A DNA stretch of 64,000 nt from Mycocentrospora acerina. Taxonomy: Eukaryota > Ascomycota > Dothideomycetes > Pleosporales. The DNA is taken from assembly GCA_022701365.1 (NCBI GenBank), contig JAKUHH010000049.1:62807-126806 (forward strand), written 5' to 3'. The notes under the pieces are model-generated. The model had not been told where the DNA came from, ran no database searches, and saw nothing but the letters and a program-made list of their open reading frames with translations. Position 1 is the first letter of the stretch. Every line of letters starts with the position of its first letter. Shown piece by piece: positions 34,377 to 44,714 of this stretch. Position numbers and translations under genes: made by a program.

Positions 34377-36782
34377 ACGCCCAGGCCTTCACCAGCGAGC
34401 CTCTGCAGCCTGCGCTATTACAGGCCGCCCAGCATGTCAGTGCCCAGGACAACCTCATCAACATGTCGCTCGAGAGCGTGCAGCAGTATCTCGGCTACCC
34501 GTCAGACCCAACCACGAACGGGCCCCAACCAGGCGGCCTGCCTCAAGCGCCCATGGATGCGCACGCATACCACCACTCCATGTCGCAACAATCCCAGGCG
34601 CAGCAGTTCATGGCGCCACACATCGACGCCGACGAGAAGAAGAAGAAGGGCTCGGCGTCGGGCAGCGCGACCAACGACAAGGAACTGCGGCAGATGCTGC
34701 AGCAGAACGAGGGCCGCAAGCTGAAGGAGGTCGCCGCCGAGGTCATCCAAACGGACCGGACCTCCAAGGCGGAGAAGTCGAAGCAGCTCTTTGCCATGCT
34801 CTGGTATGTTTGCTCCCTCCGTGTCATCACCACGTGCTGACTGTAGATAGGCTGCGCTCTGTTTGCCGTCTCGCAAAGACATCAGTCCCTCGCAACCGCG
34901 TCTACTCAAAGTACGCAGAACGCTGCGGCACCGAGCGCGTCATCCCCCTCAACCCGGCGTCCTTTGGCAAGCTGGTCCGAGTCATCTTCCCGGGCATCCA
35001 GACTAGACGCTTGGGTGTTCGCGGCGAGTCCAAGTACCACTACGTCGACCTGGCTCTCATCAACGATATTGACGATGGCGAGGACATGAGCCGCCCAAGC
35101 ACTGGCGCCATGGCACATCAAGCTATCAAACGCCCACAGTCGACAGGCCCCAGGCTCGACTTCACCACCATACCACGATTGCCTGCCGACGGTGCATCTT
35201 TCCCACCAAGAGACACTGGCGTCGAGTCTATCAACAGCAATTATGCTCCAGCAGGATCCAAGGGCGTCCTCTTCACTGACATTTACTCCAATCAATTCCA
35301 GTCCTCCCATGCCCGCACAAGAACGTCGTACGAACACAACCTCCGATTCCCAACTCCAGAGGTTCTCGGCTCGCCAGACGCACTGCAAATCGAGCTCCCC
35401 GACATCACGCCATACTTGCCAGCCCGCACGGATCCTGACTCGGCTGATAATCTCGTGGCAATGTACCGCTCGCACGTAACGTCTCTTGTCGACTCGGTGC
35501 GCTTCTGTAAAGAGAAGCAATTCTTCCGGCTGTTTGGCACTTTTCACGGTACATTGACTGTGCCTGTCCAGAAGCTTTTCGCAGCACCCGAGCTGGCCCC
35601 ATGGATCAAGGAGTGTGACTGGATGATGTACCAGAAGATGATTCGCAATGTGTCGCAGTTAGTTTTGCAGGTTGCGCCTCCACCCGTTCTGCGATTCCTT
35701 GACAATGTTGCCAAAACTCTGCATGCACATATCAGCAAGCTATTCCAGCCGCTGCCAGTCCATGTTCTCGAAGCAAAGCTGGAACCAGCCACGTTGTACG
35801 CCCATCTCTTACGCCAGATGTTGCGCGTCAATTCAACAGCACATGCCGCCGCTGTAATGCTTACAACAGACAACCACCGCACGCAAATGTACGCCGACTG
35901 GCTTCAACACGTCAACCTGAAACGCATCATTGCGAACGAGCTGCCTGAGTCTTGCGCTCACGAGGAGGTGTACAACATCCTGACGACTGAGATTCGATCG
36001 ATGCTCGGCCCTATCCCGCAAGACATCCAGCTCCCCAACGGCACTGTATACCGAGCGCACTCGCCAGACCCTCCTGCAGACCCCAATGAGTCGGTCATCG
36101 ATCGTATCGCCAGCTTCCTTACCAAGCTCCCGTTCCGATTTCCCAATGCGCCTGCCCGCACGATTCTACACTGCGTCAACTCCCTTGGTGCAGCGGCTCT
36201 ACGAGAGATTACGGTCGAGAATGGGGTCAGCTTTCAGGGGTGGTGGCTGACAAAGGTGTTTGTTGATGAAATGGCACAGTGGCTGGCCTCATTAGGAGGG
36301 TTTCTCGGACATAGTCCACCAAACTGGAATTCGCCTACCTTGTCGCCTGGTGTTGACGATTCTGTCAACAATGGCATGACCAATGGTGGTAGTGGCAGCA
36401 ACAACGAGAGCAGATACAGCAGCTTGGAGGCTGACTTTGGTCCTGACCAGTCCTTCATGTCGACAACCAGTAACGTCGCCATGCAGGATGCCGGGACCAC
36501 ATCACAAGAAGGTAAGCTATTCCATTCCTACTCTAGTGTGCTTGATCAAGTTGGTTAACTAACACAAGATGCTCAGTCAATGCTGGACGCGTTTCTCAAC
36601 AGTACGAACCGATGAGCTTCAGCTTCGACTACGACTTGCATACAACCCAGCAAGATCCGAATCTCGACGACAGCGGGATTGGAATGCTCGATGAAGGCAT
36701 TGACGCAAAATTTGCCAGCAAGATGCAGCAAAGCCTCAAGAATCATCTCGCTCAGCAGCCGCAGTCTGCGGGCGTCCGTTGA
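34142..36782 (+). CDS. RFX-family winged-helix transcription factor
   Basis: Predicted exons are 34142-34803, 34851-36511 and 36577-36782, giving 842 residues. RFX proteins bind X-box DNA; fungal members (Rfx1, RfxA, CpcR1) control DNA-damage responses, cell cycle, hyphal development or beta-lactam genes. The DNA-binding domain spans the first intron: KSKQLFAMLW-LRSVCRLAKTSVPRNRVY, then SFGKLVRVIFPGIQTRRLGVRGESKYHYV. The long C-terminal half (residues about 370-700) fits the extended RFX dimerisation region. An N-terminal Gln/His tract lies at residues 49-78. A large part upstream is open in frame but lacks an ATG. The last intron (65 nt) joins SQEG/V to NAGRVSQQYEPMSF. Confidence 0.93.
34286..34374 (+). 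repeat. CAG/CAA and CAT repeat encoding Gln/His tract in RFX
   Basis: Runs of CAG, CAA and CAT codons encode about 30 Gln/His residues. CAA interruptions and CAT blocks would limit slippage. Confidence 0.9.
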
Positions 36783-38179
36783 AAGCTGCCGTTTGCGCCT
36801 GTCCCAAGGATCGACGACAGTTGCAATGTCTCGACGTTGAGATGAAAAGACTGAAAGAGATGGAAGAGAAGGAGTATGTAGACGTACATTTGTTGTCCTT
36901 TTTTTTATACGCGCCACGACGCCTGCTTATGAGGACTCTGTCAGCGAGTCTACGACGTCGACGATTTTGATGATGGAATTTTGAGAACACTATTTTTATT
37001 CCCTCGCGGGTTAAAAGTGTTGATAACTTGTAATTTTCCTGCCGTGGTTAAGGCAGTAGTAGTTTGGATGTTGTTTGATTATCCCCTATTTTGGGGATTT
37101 TTTAAGTAAATTTGCTTTTTTGGCCTCTGCTCATGGGCGAGGTTTACAATTTTGGGTATTGGATGGACTGGTTTGGCGTTTTGTCGGTATTTTGTGTGCT
37201 TGTTTTTGGTGAAGGGGTTGCTTTGTATCTTGGAACCCTTTTTTTTTATAAACTTCTTGTGTATTCATTGTCTTTGATTGATGGGTAGATGGATGGATGG
37301 GTGGATGGATAAACGGCTGAGGAGTAGGGTCGCTTATTGAAAACGACGGGTGGTGTGGTGGATGGATGTAAATGAGCTTGGAGTTTGAGTTTGAGTTTGA
37401 ATTTGAATATGGGAACAGTGGAAAAAGGGACGCAAAGAGATGAGATGAGATGAGACGAGGGTGTTATTGAATGAAGCAGAAGGGACTGAATTGAATTGAA
37501 TTGCACACTACCATTTTTAAATTCGTCTTTTTTTTGACTCTGACAATGATGTTGTTCCTCTCTTGTCTGCTCACTCAATCAATATTTATTCCTTCATCTG
37601 TTCAGCCTTTCTCACGCCGTGAACCATTTTTCTTTTTCTTCTTCTTCTTCTTCTTCTTCTTCTTCTTCTTCTTCTTCTTCTTCTTCTTCTTTTTCTTCCT
37701 AATTGCAGGAGAAAAAAAGATGCAGAGTGAGCGAGCGAGTGAGTAAGTACGAAGAAAAAAAATTCCCTAATTTTTTTCCACAAAAAAAAGGAAAAAGAAA
37801 AAGAAAAGGAAAGATGTGAATTGTCGGGATGATGAAGCTAGATATTTTTAACCGTTTTGATAGGGTACTCTTTTTTTTTAAAGAAAAAATATATATTTCT
37901 TCTTCGTCTCGTCTATTGGTGACTCTTCTTCTTGGATACTCCCCACCTCAAAAAAAAATTTATTCATCATATTCTTGTACATTTTGTACGCCTGTATTCA
38001 TTTTTGTTTTGTTTACTAATAGTTTCTGGCTAGTTTTGCAAAATATATGTATATATAAATATGTATATATGTATGCGTGCATATTCAATTCTATCCCGTT
38101 GCGTGCCGTTTCGAGGAGAGGTTACTTGATGTTTGAAATAAAATAAAAATACAGTGGTGAAGGAGGCGGAGAAGGAGGA
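36783..38179. other. RFX 3' region and simple-sequence-rich spacer
   Basis: Convergent spacer between the RFX stop and the GT8 stop. It contains GGAT-type repeats (about 37280-37310), GTTTGA repeats (about 37382-37405), a long CTT tract and T-rich tracts. No gene supported. Confidence 0.6.
37632..37699 (+). repeat. CTT trinucleotide microsatellite
   Basis: A nearly perfect (CTT)n run of about 55 bases with T-rich edges, non-coding. Confidence 0.95.
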
Positions 38180-39532
38180 CTAATTATCCATTACGCACCA
38201 CCCTTCTCCTCTTCCTCTTCCTAGTCCTCTGCCTCTCCCACCCTGTCCCCGGACGACGGGTCCGTGGCCGCGCTCACCGAGACGGGGTTTGCTAAAAGCT
38301 CCATCTTGCTCGTCTATATGCATGGGATGATGTCTTACATTCCTTCTATTATGCACCTCTGCATTCCCCTCGTTTTCGTCCTTTGTTTCCTCCCCAACTT
38401 TCTCACTTTCCTTGTCTTGGGAAACAGCAGTACTAGCAACACTGCCAACTTCTTTCCCATCCACCCATTTTTTGGCAAAATCCTGGGCCCCACCCCCAAT
38501 CGCTCTCATCTCGTCGCTCTGCTCTCCATCTTCAGCTGCGGCATACTTCCCCACCACACGTAGCAACTCTTCCTCCCCCTGCTTCTCCCTCTCAGCATGC
38601 CACTTGCTGTACTCGCTCCACCACCACGCATGCGTTTCGCCGTCCTTCCCCAGGTAACCCGCCTTCCCGTCTGCATCAACGCGAGCAGCCCACGGTTTAT
38701 CCACGATATAGTGCAAGACGGCGACTTTGTCGTCGGCCCAGATATTCTCGTGCCAGTAGCGCCAAGTTTTGAGGGCGTTTGTCTTCCACGACAGGGACGA
38801 CCATCGGGCGTGGAAGGCTTCATTCAAAAAGTCCTGGTCGGGGAATTTCATGGCGCGGAGGGCGGTAGTGCCTAGGTCTGTGAATTTCTGGTGGACAAAG
38901 GAGGCGAGTTGGCGCGAGGGACGGTAGACGAATGTGCCAGAGTTGAATTGGCTCATTGTTTCCGGGGTGGATTTGACTTCTGGGATGGCTTCGCTGGAAG
39001 AGAGGTGTGTGAATGCGCAGTTTTCTTTTGTCCAAGTTGGAGGCGCCCAGGAATCCGCATCGAGGTTGCATACGCAGACATGGGTGGCGAGGAGTCTCAT
39101 GCCGTCTCCGCCCTGGAGGTATTCATTGTTTGCGTTGTTGAAAATGAGGGGCGAGGGGTCGGAGAAGATCATCATGTCGGCATCGAGCCAGCATAGTGTT
39201 TCCCATTGCTGCTCCATTTCCCAGAGATCGAATACGCGGAGCTTGGTCCATGTATCGATGAATCGCTCGGCAACCATGCCATGTGCGGTGCCATCATCAG
39301 GGAGGCGAAGGTGTTGGACGGGGTGTAAGATGATGTTTGAGTGGCGGGCTTCGGCGTGGAGGGCGGTGAGTGCAGATTCAGGAAAAGTGTCGGGGGTGTA
39401 GGTTATGATGAGGGGGGTAGTCGGGGAGTGCTTTGTGAGAGTGTGGGCGAGGAGAACGGCGCCAGCTAGGTAGGATGGGCGAGTGAGGAGAGTGACGTAG
39501 GCATTTTTGCCGGTGGAGGGTTGAGAAGGCAT
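38180..39532 (-). CDS. Glycosyltransferase family 8 (glycogenin/galactinol-synthase-like)
   Basis: Single exon of 450 residues from the ATG at 39532; the frame extends 41 codons further without ATG. The opening NAYVTLLTRPSYLAGAVLLAHTL is the GT8 nucleotide-sugar-binding start, and LCWLDADMMIF carries the DxD metal/UDP-sugar motif. FNSGTFVYRPS and FPDQDFLNEAF are the usual GT8 substrate-pocket blocks, and VLHYIVDKPW the C-terminal His motif. The enzyme would move a sugar from UDP-sugar; the acceptor is unknown. The catalytic part ends near residue 300. The rest is charged and ends in an RG-rich tail (GRGRGLGRGRG), unusual for GT8. A missed intron in the tail is possible. Confidence 0.85.
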   Translation of the reverse strand: MPSQPSTGKNAYVTLLTRPSYLAGAVLLAHTLTKHSPTTPLIITYTPDTFPESALTALHAEARHSNIILHPVQHLRLPDDGTAHGMVAERFIDTWTKLRVFDLWEMEQQWETLCWLDADMMIFSDPSPLIFNNANNEYLQGGDGMRLLATHVCVCNLDADSWAPPTWTKENCAFTHLSSSEAIPEVKSTPETMSQFNSGTFVYRPSRQLASFVHQKFTDLGTTALRAMKFPDQDFLNEAFHARWSSLSWKTNALKTWRYWHENIWADDKVAVLHYIVDKPWAARVDADGKAGYLGKDGETHAWWWSEYSKWHAEREKQGEEELLRVVGKYAAAEDGEQSDEMRAIGGGAQDFAKKWVDGKEVGSVASTAVSQDKESEKVGEETKDENEGNAEVHNRRNVRHHPMHIDEQDGAFSKPRLGERGHGPVVRGQGGRGRGLGRGRGEGWCVMDN

Positions 39533-39970
39533 ATTTGTGGTGGCTGCCCTTATAGTGGCGGTGATCTGAAAGTCGACTGCTTGGTTGAATTTTTCCCAGA
39601 GATAGGTAGAGTAATAATTCCCTACCACACAATTCCACAAATGTTGGCCCCGCACTATCGTAAATGACAGACTTTGCGTCGAGAGTTACTGATCCAGAAT
39701 TTGGAGGAACGTTTGTTGTAGCTCTCAAACATATGAGGTGTCCCGCTGACGTCACGACTACACTTGAAATTCAGACGTCAGTGGGTTGGGATCCAAAAGC
39801 AAGCATGTCAGCAAGCAAGCAAGCAAGCAGGAAAACACTAAAAACGTAATATGCACGAGTTAAAAATGTAATAGACGGAGTAACAACGCAATGGTAGTGA
39901 AGAAATCAAAAACGGGTATCATTCCACAACCTCGTCCATCGTACACGTAAAACGACAATCCGTGAATCAA
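39533..39970. other. Intergenic between GT8 and PEX3
   Basis: Holds a short AAGC tandem (about 39809-39828), and otherwise nothing recognisable. Confidence 0.4.
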
Positions 39971-41911
39971 TCAGTACGACTGCCCATCTTCCTTGGCGAG
40001 CGCTTTCCCCCACGCACTCTCAAACCCATCGTCCTTGTTTCCCAAAGCCACCCCCCTATTCCCTTCTGCTTCCGTCTCTGTCTTGACGTCTGCTCCCGCC
40101 GTGAGATTCCCTGCATCATCAACTGCCCTTGTCTCTCCAACAATCGCCGCTTCGGGACTCTCAAACTCGAAATTACTGCTGTACACGACGGCAGCAAATG
40201 CCTCCAGCCCGCCGACACTCTCGATAGCAGCCAGGTACTCGTTGTTCGCACCTGAGCCAATACCGTGGGCCTGTCTGCAGAAAACAGCCAGTGAACTTGC
40301 AACCTTTGCTTTGACGCCATCGCCAATGATTTCCTGGACGCGGGCGGTGCTCTCGCTGACGGGGGGAATCTTGTAGCTTAGGGCAGAGATTTTGACGTCG
40401 ATGAGGTGGCTAAAAGCGGCGTCGAGGAGCAGGGTGAGGACATGGGTGAAAGAGGGCGAGTCAATCAGATCGCTTGTCTCGTCGATGAGGCGACGTAGGG
40501 AGGTGGTGGTGGATGCCGAGGGGGGGTCGGACATGCCCGAGGAGTGGAGGACAAAGGACTCTTGGGCGGGTGGGGGGAGGAGGTAGGACAGCCATTTGCA
40601 TGTTCTAGCGTAGAATTAGTAAGGTGTGGTGCAGATGGGGGTGGGGATAGGGCAAGGGAAAAGGCTGGCTCACCGTCGCTCTGCCTCGGTGGCGCCTTCA
40701 ATGCGCTTCCTCACTTCGAGGGTGAGCTCGGACAGCTTCTCGAGGGTGATTTCCTCGCGCGGGTTCAGCATGCCAAAGACATCGGTGACAGCCGCGCGGA
40801 CTTTCTCGATCAGGTCAATGCAGCCCTTGTGCAGCAGCCACCAGCTCAGGCTCAGGTAGCGGCGGTTCGTCTCAAAGTCGTTGCCGTAGGCGTGGTCGAC
40901 ATTGTCGTCGTCGTTGTTCTCGAGGTTGATGCGCGAGGCCTGTTGCGGGGCGGCGAGGGAGACGACCGAGGCGAGATAGTTGCGGCGGCCGAGGAGGTTG
41001 AGCTGGATGCGGGTGAGGAGGGTAAGGAGGGCGAGTGTGTAGATGAGGGTGAAGGCGCGGGTGATGGCTGGGGAGAGTTAGCTAGACTGCCTGTATTGTT
41101 CATGTTGTTTGTTTTGCTCGTGTTGTTTGTGGCGTTTGTGGTCATGTATTGCAGCATGGAACCAAGTCACATGAGGCTCAGCCCCAGAATGAGGGTCTGA
41201 TGGGATCCAGACAGGGCAGCATGAAAGTAAAAAACAACGCACAGCTTATCTTCATCTCGTTCCACAGCTGCGCCTTGGTCTTCTTGCTCTTCCTGTCGAC
41301 ATCGACTGCTACTTCAGAGCTGGCGTCGCCGTCTTCCCCGGCCGCCACGACCTGGCTGGCGTGGATGAAGCTTTCCGTGTGCATGCTCGAGCTGCGGGTG
41401 TCGTCCTCGGTGGTGTCGGCGACGCTGGGGGGCGCCGAGCTGGCAATCTCGCTGGGCCCGACGCTGCGCGACAGGCGCTCAGCCTTTTGCTTCTGCAGCT
41501 CGTCCAGCACGCGCTCGACGGGGATGGCGGCGAGGATGTTTTCCGTGGCGGTGGGCAGGATGGCCAGCACGGTGAAGGTGCAGTCTTCCTGGTTCTGCTC
41601 GAAGCGCCGGCGGAGGCTGCAGCATCGTTAGCGGCCGTGGGTTTGTTGTGGTAGTTGTCGAGGGCTTGGAGCAGTGGGAGATTGAATGAATGAGTGAATC
41701 ATTGCATAGATGAATGAATAAACGAGGGAATGACTGGGGCAATGGGAACACACTTCTCGCGCGCAACTCGCTCCTCGCCCATCCGCGCCCGCGCCTCGCC
41801 CAGCTTGCCCAGCACATACTGGCCCGCGAGGTAGCCAGCCCCGAGCACGCCGGCCCCAATGGCAAAGTTGGTGCGGTGCTGCCGCAGCCAGCGCCGCGTC
41901 GACTGGAGCAT
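39971..41911 (-). CDS. PEX3: Peroxin-3, peroxisomal membrane biogenesis protein
   Basis: Predicted exons, in transcript order, are 41911-41754, 41616-41243, 41067-40674 and 40604-39971, giving 519 residues, normal for fungal PEX3. PEX3 anchors in ER/peroxisome membranes and docks PEX19 to insert membrane proteins. The start MLQSTRRWLRQHRTNFAIGA leads into one membrane segment (about residues 15-36). The conserved block LRRRFEQNQEDCTFTVLAIL and PTATENILAAIPVE follow, then KTKAQLWNEMKISSITRAF and LLGRRNYLASVVSLA. Each join regenerates a family-conserved peptide (for example AREN-LRRRF, KIS-SITRAF, RR-TCKWLSYLLP). The ~90-residue segment between PVE and KTKAQ is Ser/Asp-rich and likely disordered. 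The C-terminus is acidic. Confidence 0.95.
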
Positions 41912-42359
41912 GTCTTGGAGTCTTGTTGTGTGTGGTCTGTTGTCTGCTGATTGCTGTCGTGTCTTGATGTCGGTCGTGTTCTATCGTCTCTTGTCGTCTG
42001 CCGTCTTCTGTCCTCTCCTGTGACCTGCTATCTCTTATCGTGTTGTGTGGTCGTCAATCGTCTCGACGGTGTGACGTGTCGGGCGTCTGTCCACGGTCGC
42101 GTACTGACCGACTGGCTATGATGCCCGTGCCGCCGCGATGCGACTCGGCCAGCCGAGGTTCCCCAGCCTGCACCTGCCGACACGCCGACCGTCTGTCAAT
42201 GCCCCGTCCCTGCACCATCAGCCACCATCACGTGAACGCACGACTCGTGACAAAAGCCATGTGGATATCCAATACCATCTGTCTGCACACGCTCTTGGGT
42301 ATGCCTGCCAACTCCACGTCCACCATCACCATCACCATCACCATCACCATCACCCCCAT
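41912..42359. other. Intergenic with ACCATC hexamer repeat
   Basis: PEX3 promoter region. An ACCATC/CACCAT tandem of about 35 bases lies at 42320-42354, immediately before the stop of the next gene. Confidence 0.6.
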
Positions 42360-42684
42360 CTACTCTGAGAGGTCAATCAAGTCTCCACCCTCTGCCTTCT
42401 TCTCCCCGTCATCCCCCCCGTCATCCTCTTCATACTGCAGAATGCGTCGTCCTGCATACACATCCTCCCCAACAATATTCACCTTGCCCCCGCCTTGACA
42501 ATTGGCCAGCACGGCATAGCCCCCACTCATCCGCTGTGGTCCGCGTAGCTGCGACGCCAATGTCATGCTAGCACCCGGCTGTCTGATGATTTGTAAACAA
42601 ATCATTCACTGTAGATATAGCATACGCTAGAGATGTGTAATCCAAGTGAAGCTTACCTGCGAATCGCACCTCCTGTATGCTGAT

Positions 42685-42715
<31 letters not shown>

Positions 42716-42838
42716 TTGCTTCCTCTGCACCTCCTGCTGCACCCCCTGCTGCACCTCCTGCCCCTCCCGCCACACCCCCCGNAGAGATGTGTAATCCAAG
42801 TGAAGCTTACCTGCGAATCGCACCTCCTGTATGCTGAT

Positions 42839-42869
<31 letters not shown>

Positions 42870-42911
42870 TTGCTTCCTCTGCACCTCCTGCTGCACCCCC
42901 TGCTGCACCTC

Positions 42912-42966
<55 letters not shown>

Positions 42967-43987
42967 NNNNNNNNNNNNNNNNNNNNNNNNNNNNNNNNNN
43001 NNNNNNNNNNNNNNNNNNNNNNNNNNNNNNNNNNNNNNNNNNNNNNNNNNNNNNNNNNNNNNNNNNNNNNNNNNNNNNNNNNNNNNNNNNNNNNNNNNNN
43101 NNNNNNNNNNNNNNNNNNNNNNNNNNNNNNNNNNNNNNNNNNNNNNNNNNNNNNNNNNNNNNNNNNNNNNNNNNNNNNNCCCCCCCCCGCCACCCCCCCC
43201 GCCCCTCCATCCTCCCCAACTGCATCCCCCGCCTCACCAGATTCTCCCCATGACCCGCATCCCGCAAAAACTCCAACTCTGGACTATCCAAAGACAGCCG
43301 CCCGCTCTGCAACCCACTCAGCGCCACATGCGTACGGTGACACGCTGCATACCCCTCCAGAAACACCTTTTCCCTGTCCTCTCCTTCTCCTCCCACAACA
43401 CCACTACGCGCAGCTTCCTCCTTCCCAGCAGCAACCCCGCGCTCAAACTCCCTCTGCCCAATCTGTGCTTTCATCTCTCCCACAATCCTCATGCGCACAT
43501 CCTGCTCAACCGACGATTGAATTAGTGCTTTATACTGCTTCTCACGGAGACATTGAGCCTCCTCTTGCACACGCAGTCGATTGATTTGAAATGTCATCTT
43601 TTCTTCAAAATCGGCCATGCGTTGATTGATGGGTAGTTCTGCGCACCGCTGTATGTATTCTTTTTCCACTTGGGTCATGTGGCGGATGCCGTTCTTGTCA
43701 AGCTGGTGGTAGAGTTGCTTTTGGCCTTCTGCGAGGAATGTTTCGAGCTGCTGGATTTGATGTTCGCGGCGGGTGAGGGTGGATGTCTCTTGTTTGATGG
43801 CTGGGTCGCTCTTGCTTGCGGTGGAAGGTGCGGGGATTGGATCGATGCTGGGGAGGATGGTCAACTCTGTGACTTTTGGAGGAGAATCACATGTTGGTAG
43901 TTCGCTAGTCGTGGTGTCGATTGAGGTGCACTCGGTGTCGCTGCCTGGCTCGCTAATGGGAGTGTCGTTTCCAGATTGAGAAGCCAT
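42360..43987 (-). CDS. Hypothetical coiled-coil protein with polyQ, interrupted by assembly gap
   Basis: The start is the ATG at 43987 and the last exon 42582-42360 (ending GGDLIDLSE). The exon-1 donor is at 42656, with exon 1 running 43987-42657 across the gap. N-terminus is Ser/Thr/Pro-rich (about 70 residues). A charged coiled coil follows (REHQIQQLETFLAEGQKQL, then EKMTFQINRLRVQEEAQCL) and then an FERGVAAGKEEAARSG segment. After the gap come VQQGVQQEVQRK, about 11 Gln, HQHTGGAIR, and the last exon RQPGASMTLASQLRG. The real length is unknown because of the N run and the duplicated flank. I do not recognise a family. Confidence 0.6.
42629..42764. repeat. Direct duplicate of 42783-42918 at gap edge
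   Basis: 136 bases identical to 42783-42918, offset by 154 bases with a single N at 42782 between. It includes the exon-1 donor and polyQ codons, so it is probably an assembly artefact. Confidence 0.9.
42919..43187. other. Assembly gap: poly-C, 213 N, poly-C
   Basis: C-only sequence runs from about 42915 to 42966, N from 42967 to 43179, then C again to 43187. The long pure C run next to N is more likely a sequencing or assembly artefact than biology. Confidence 0.9.
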
Positions 43988-44714
43988 TCTGAAGTGAGCG
44001 ATGTTGTGATATTCCGTTTATCGTCCTCTAGAAATGTGTGTTTATGACTCCTGAAGAAAGCTGTCAGCAATGGATTGTCGAGTGGACAGTCGCTGCGAAG
44101 GAAGGTTGATGGGGAGAAGATCTAAAGATTTCTTGTTCAACGTACCTTCTATTGGGTATTTGCTTGAGTACCTTGGTTAGAAGTAGCCACTGAAAGTGAG
44201 TAAAACGAGGCGAGTTGACTCTTTCTTGGATCAGAAATAGCCGCAGCCTATCGTTTATACGTCAAGTGAAGCTTCGTGTTCTACCAATACAAAAATAAGG
44301 TGAGGGAGAGAGAAAATTCTTTAAGACATTGTTAAAGTGAGAGTAAAGGCAGCAAATACGCTGACTTCAAGATGGCCTCATCTACAGCACCAGTCAATAC
44401 CATTTGTGAAATACTACTCTTAGTGTATCAAATTACTGCCTTCGAATGCTCTGCTCAATTCAACATTTAAAGTGTGCGACTCCACCAGAGTTGCTCACTT
44501 GCCATACTGTACTATGCTACATTTCCACCTCATCCTCCCCTAGAACATCTTCTCGTCCTGATATGGTACAAATACGACTCGGGTCAGCTTGACAAATTAA
44601 CTCTCTCATCATGCCCCACAGACTCTAGATTAAATAACGTGATGTGAAGACCAATCGTTCTGTGAAATACCAACAGCTGTGTTGAATCAACCCTTCAAAA
44701 TGGAAAACCAGGAA
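43988..44714. other. Intergenic, no gene seen
   Basis: Promoter region of the coiled-coil gene and 3' region of the next minus-strand gene. No open frame of note. Confidence 0.4.

Noticed and set aside
37501..37746. Frame encoding poly-Phe
   Set aside because: Translation of the CTT microsatellite; no other coding evidence.
42320..42354. ACCATC tandem considered as a CRISPR-like or regulatory array
   Set aside because: Simple hexamer microsatellite without spacers.
42677..43525. Plus-strand Leu/Pro-rich frame across the gap
   Set aside because: It is the antisense of the polyQ coding repeat and the artefactual C run, and crosses N.
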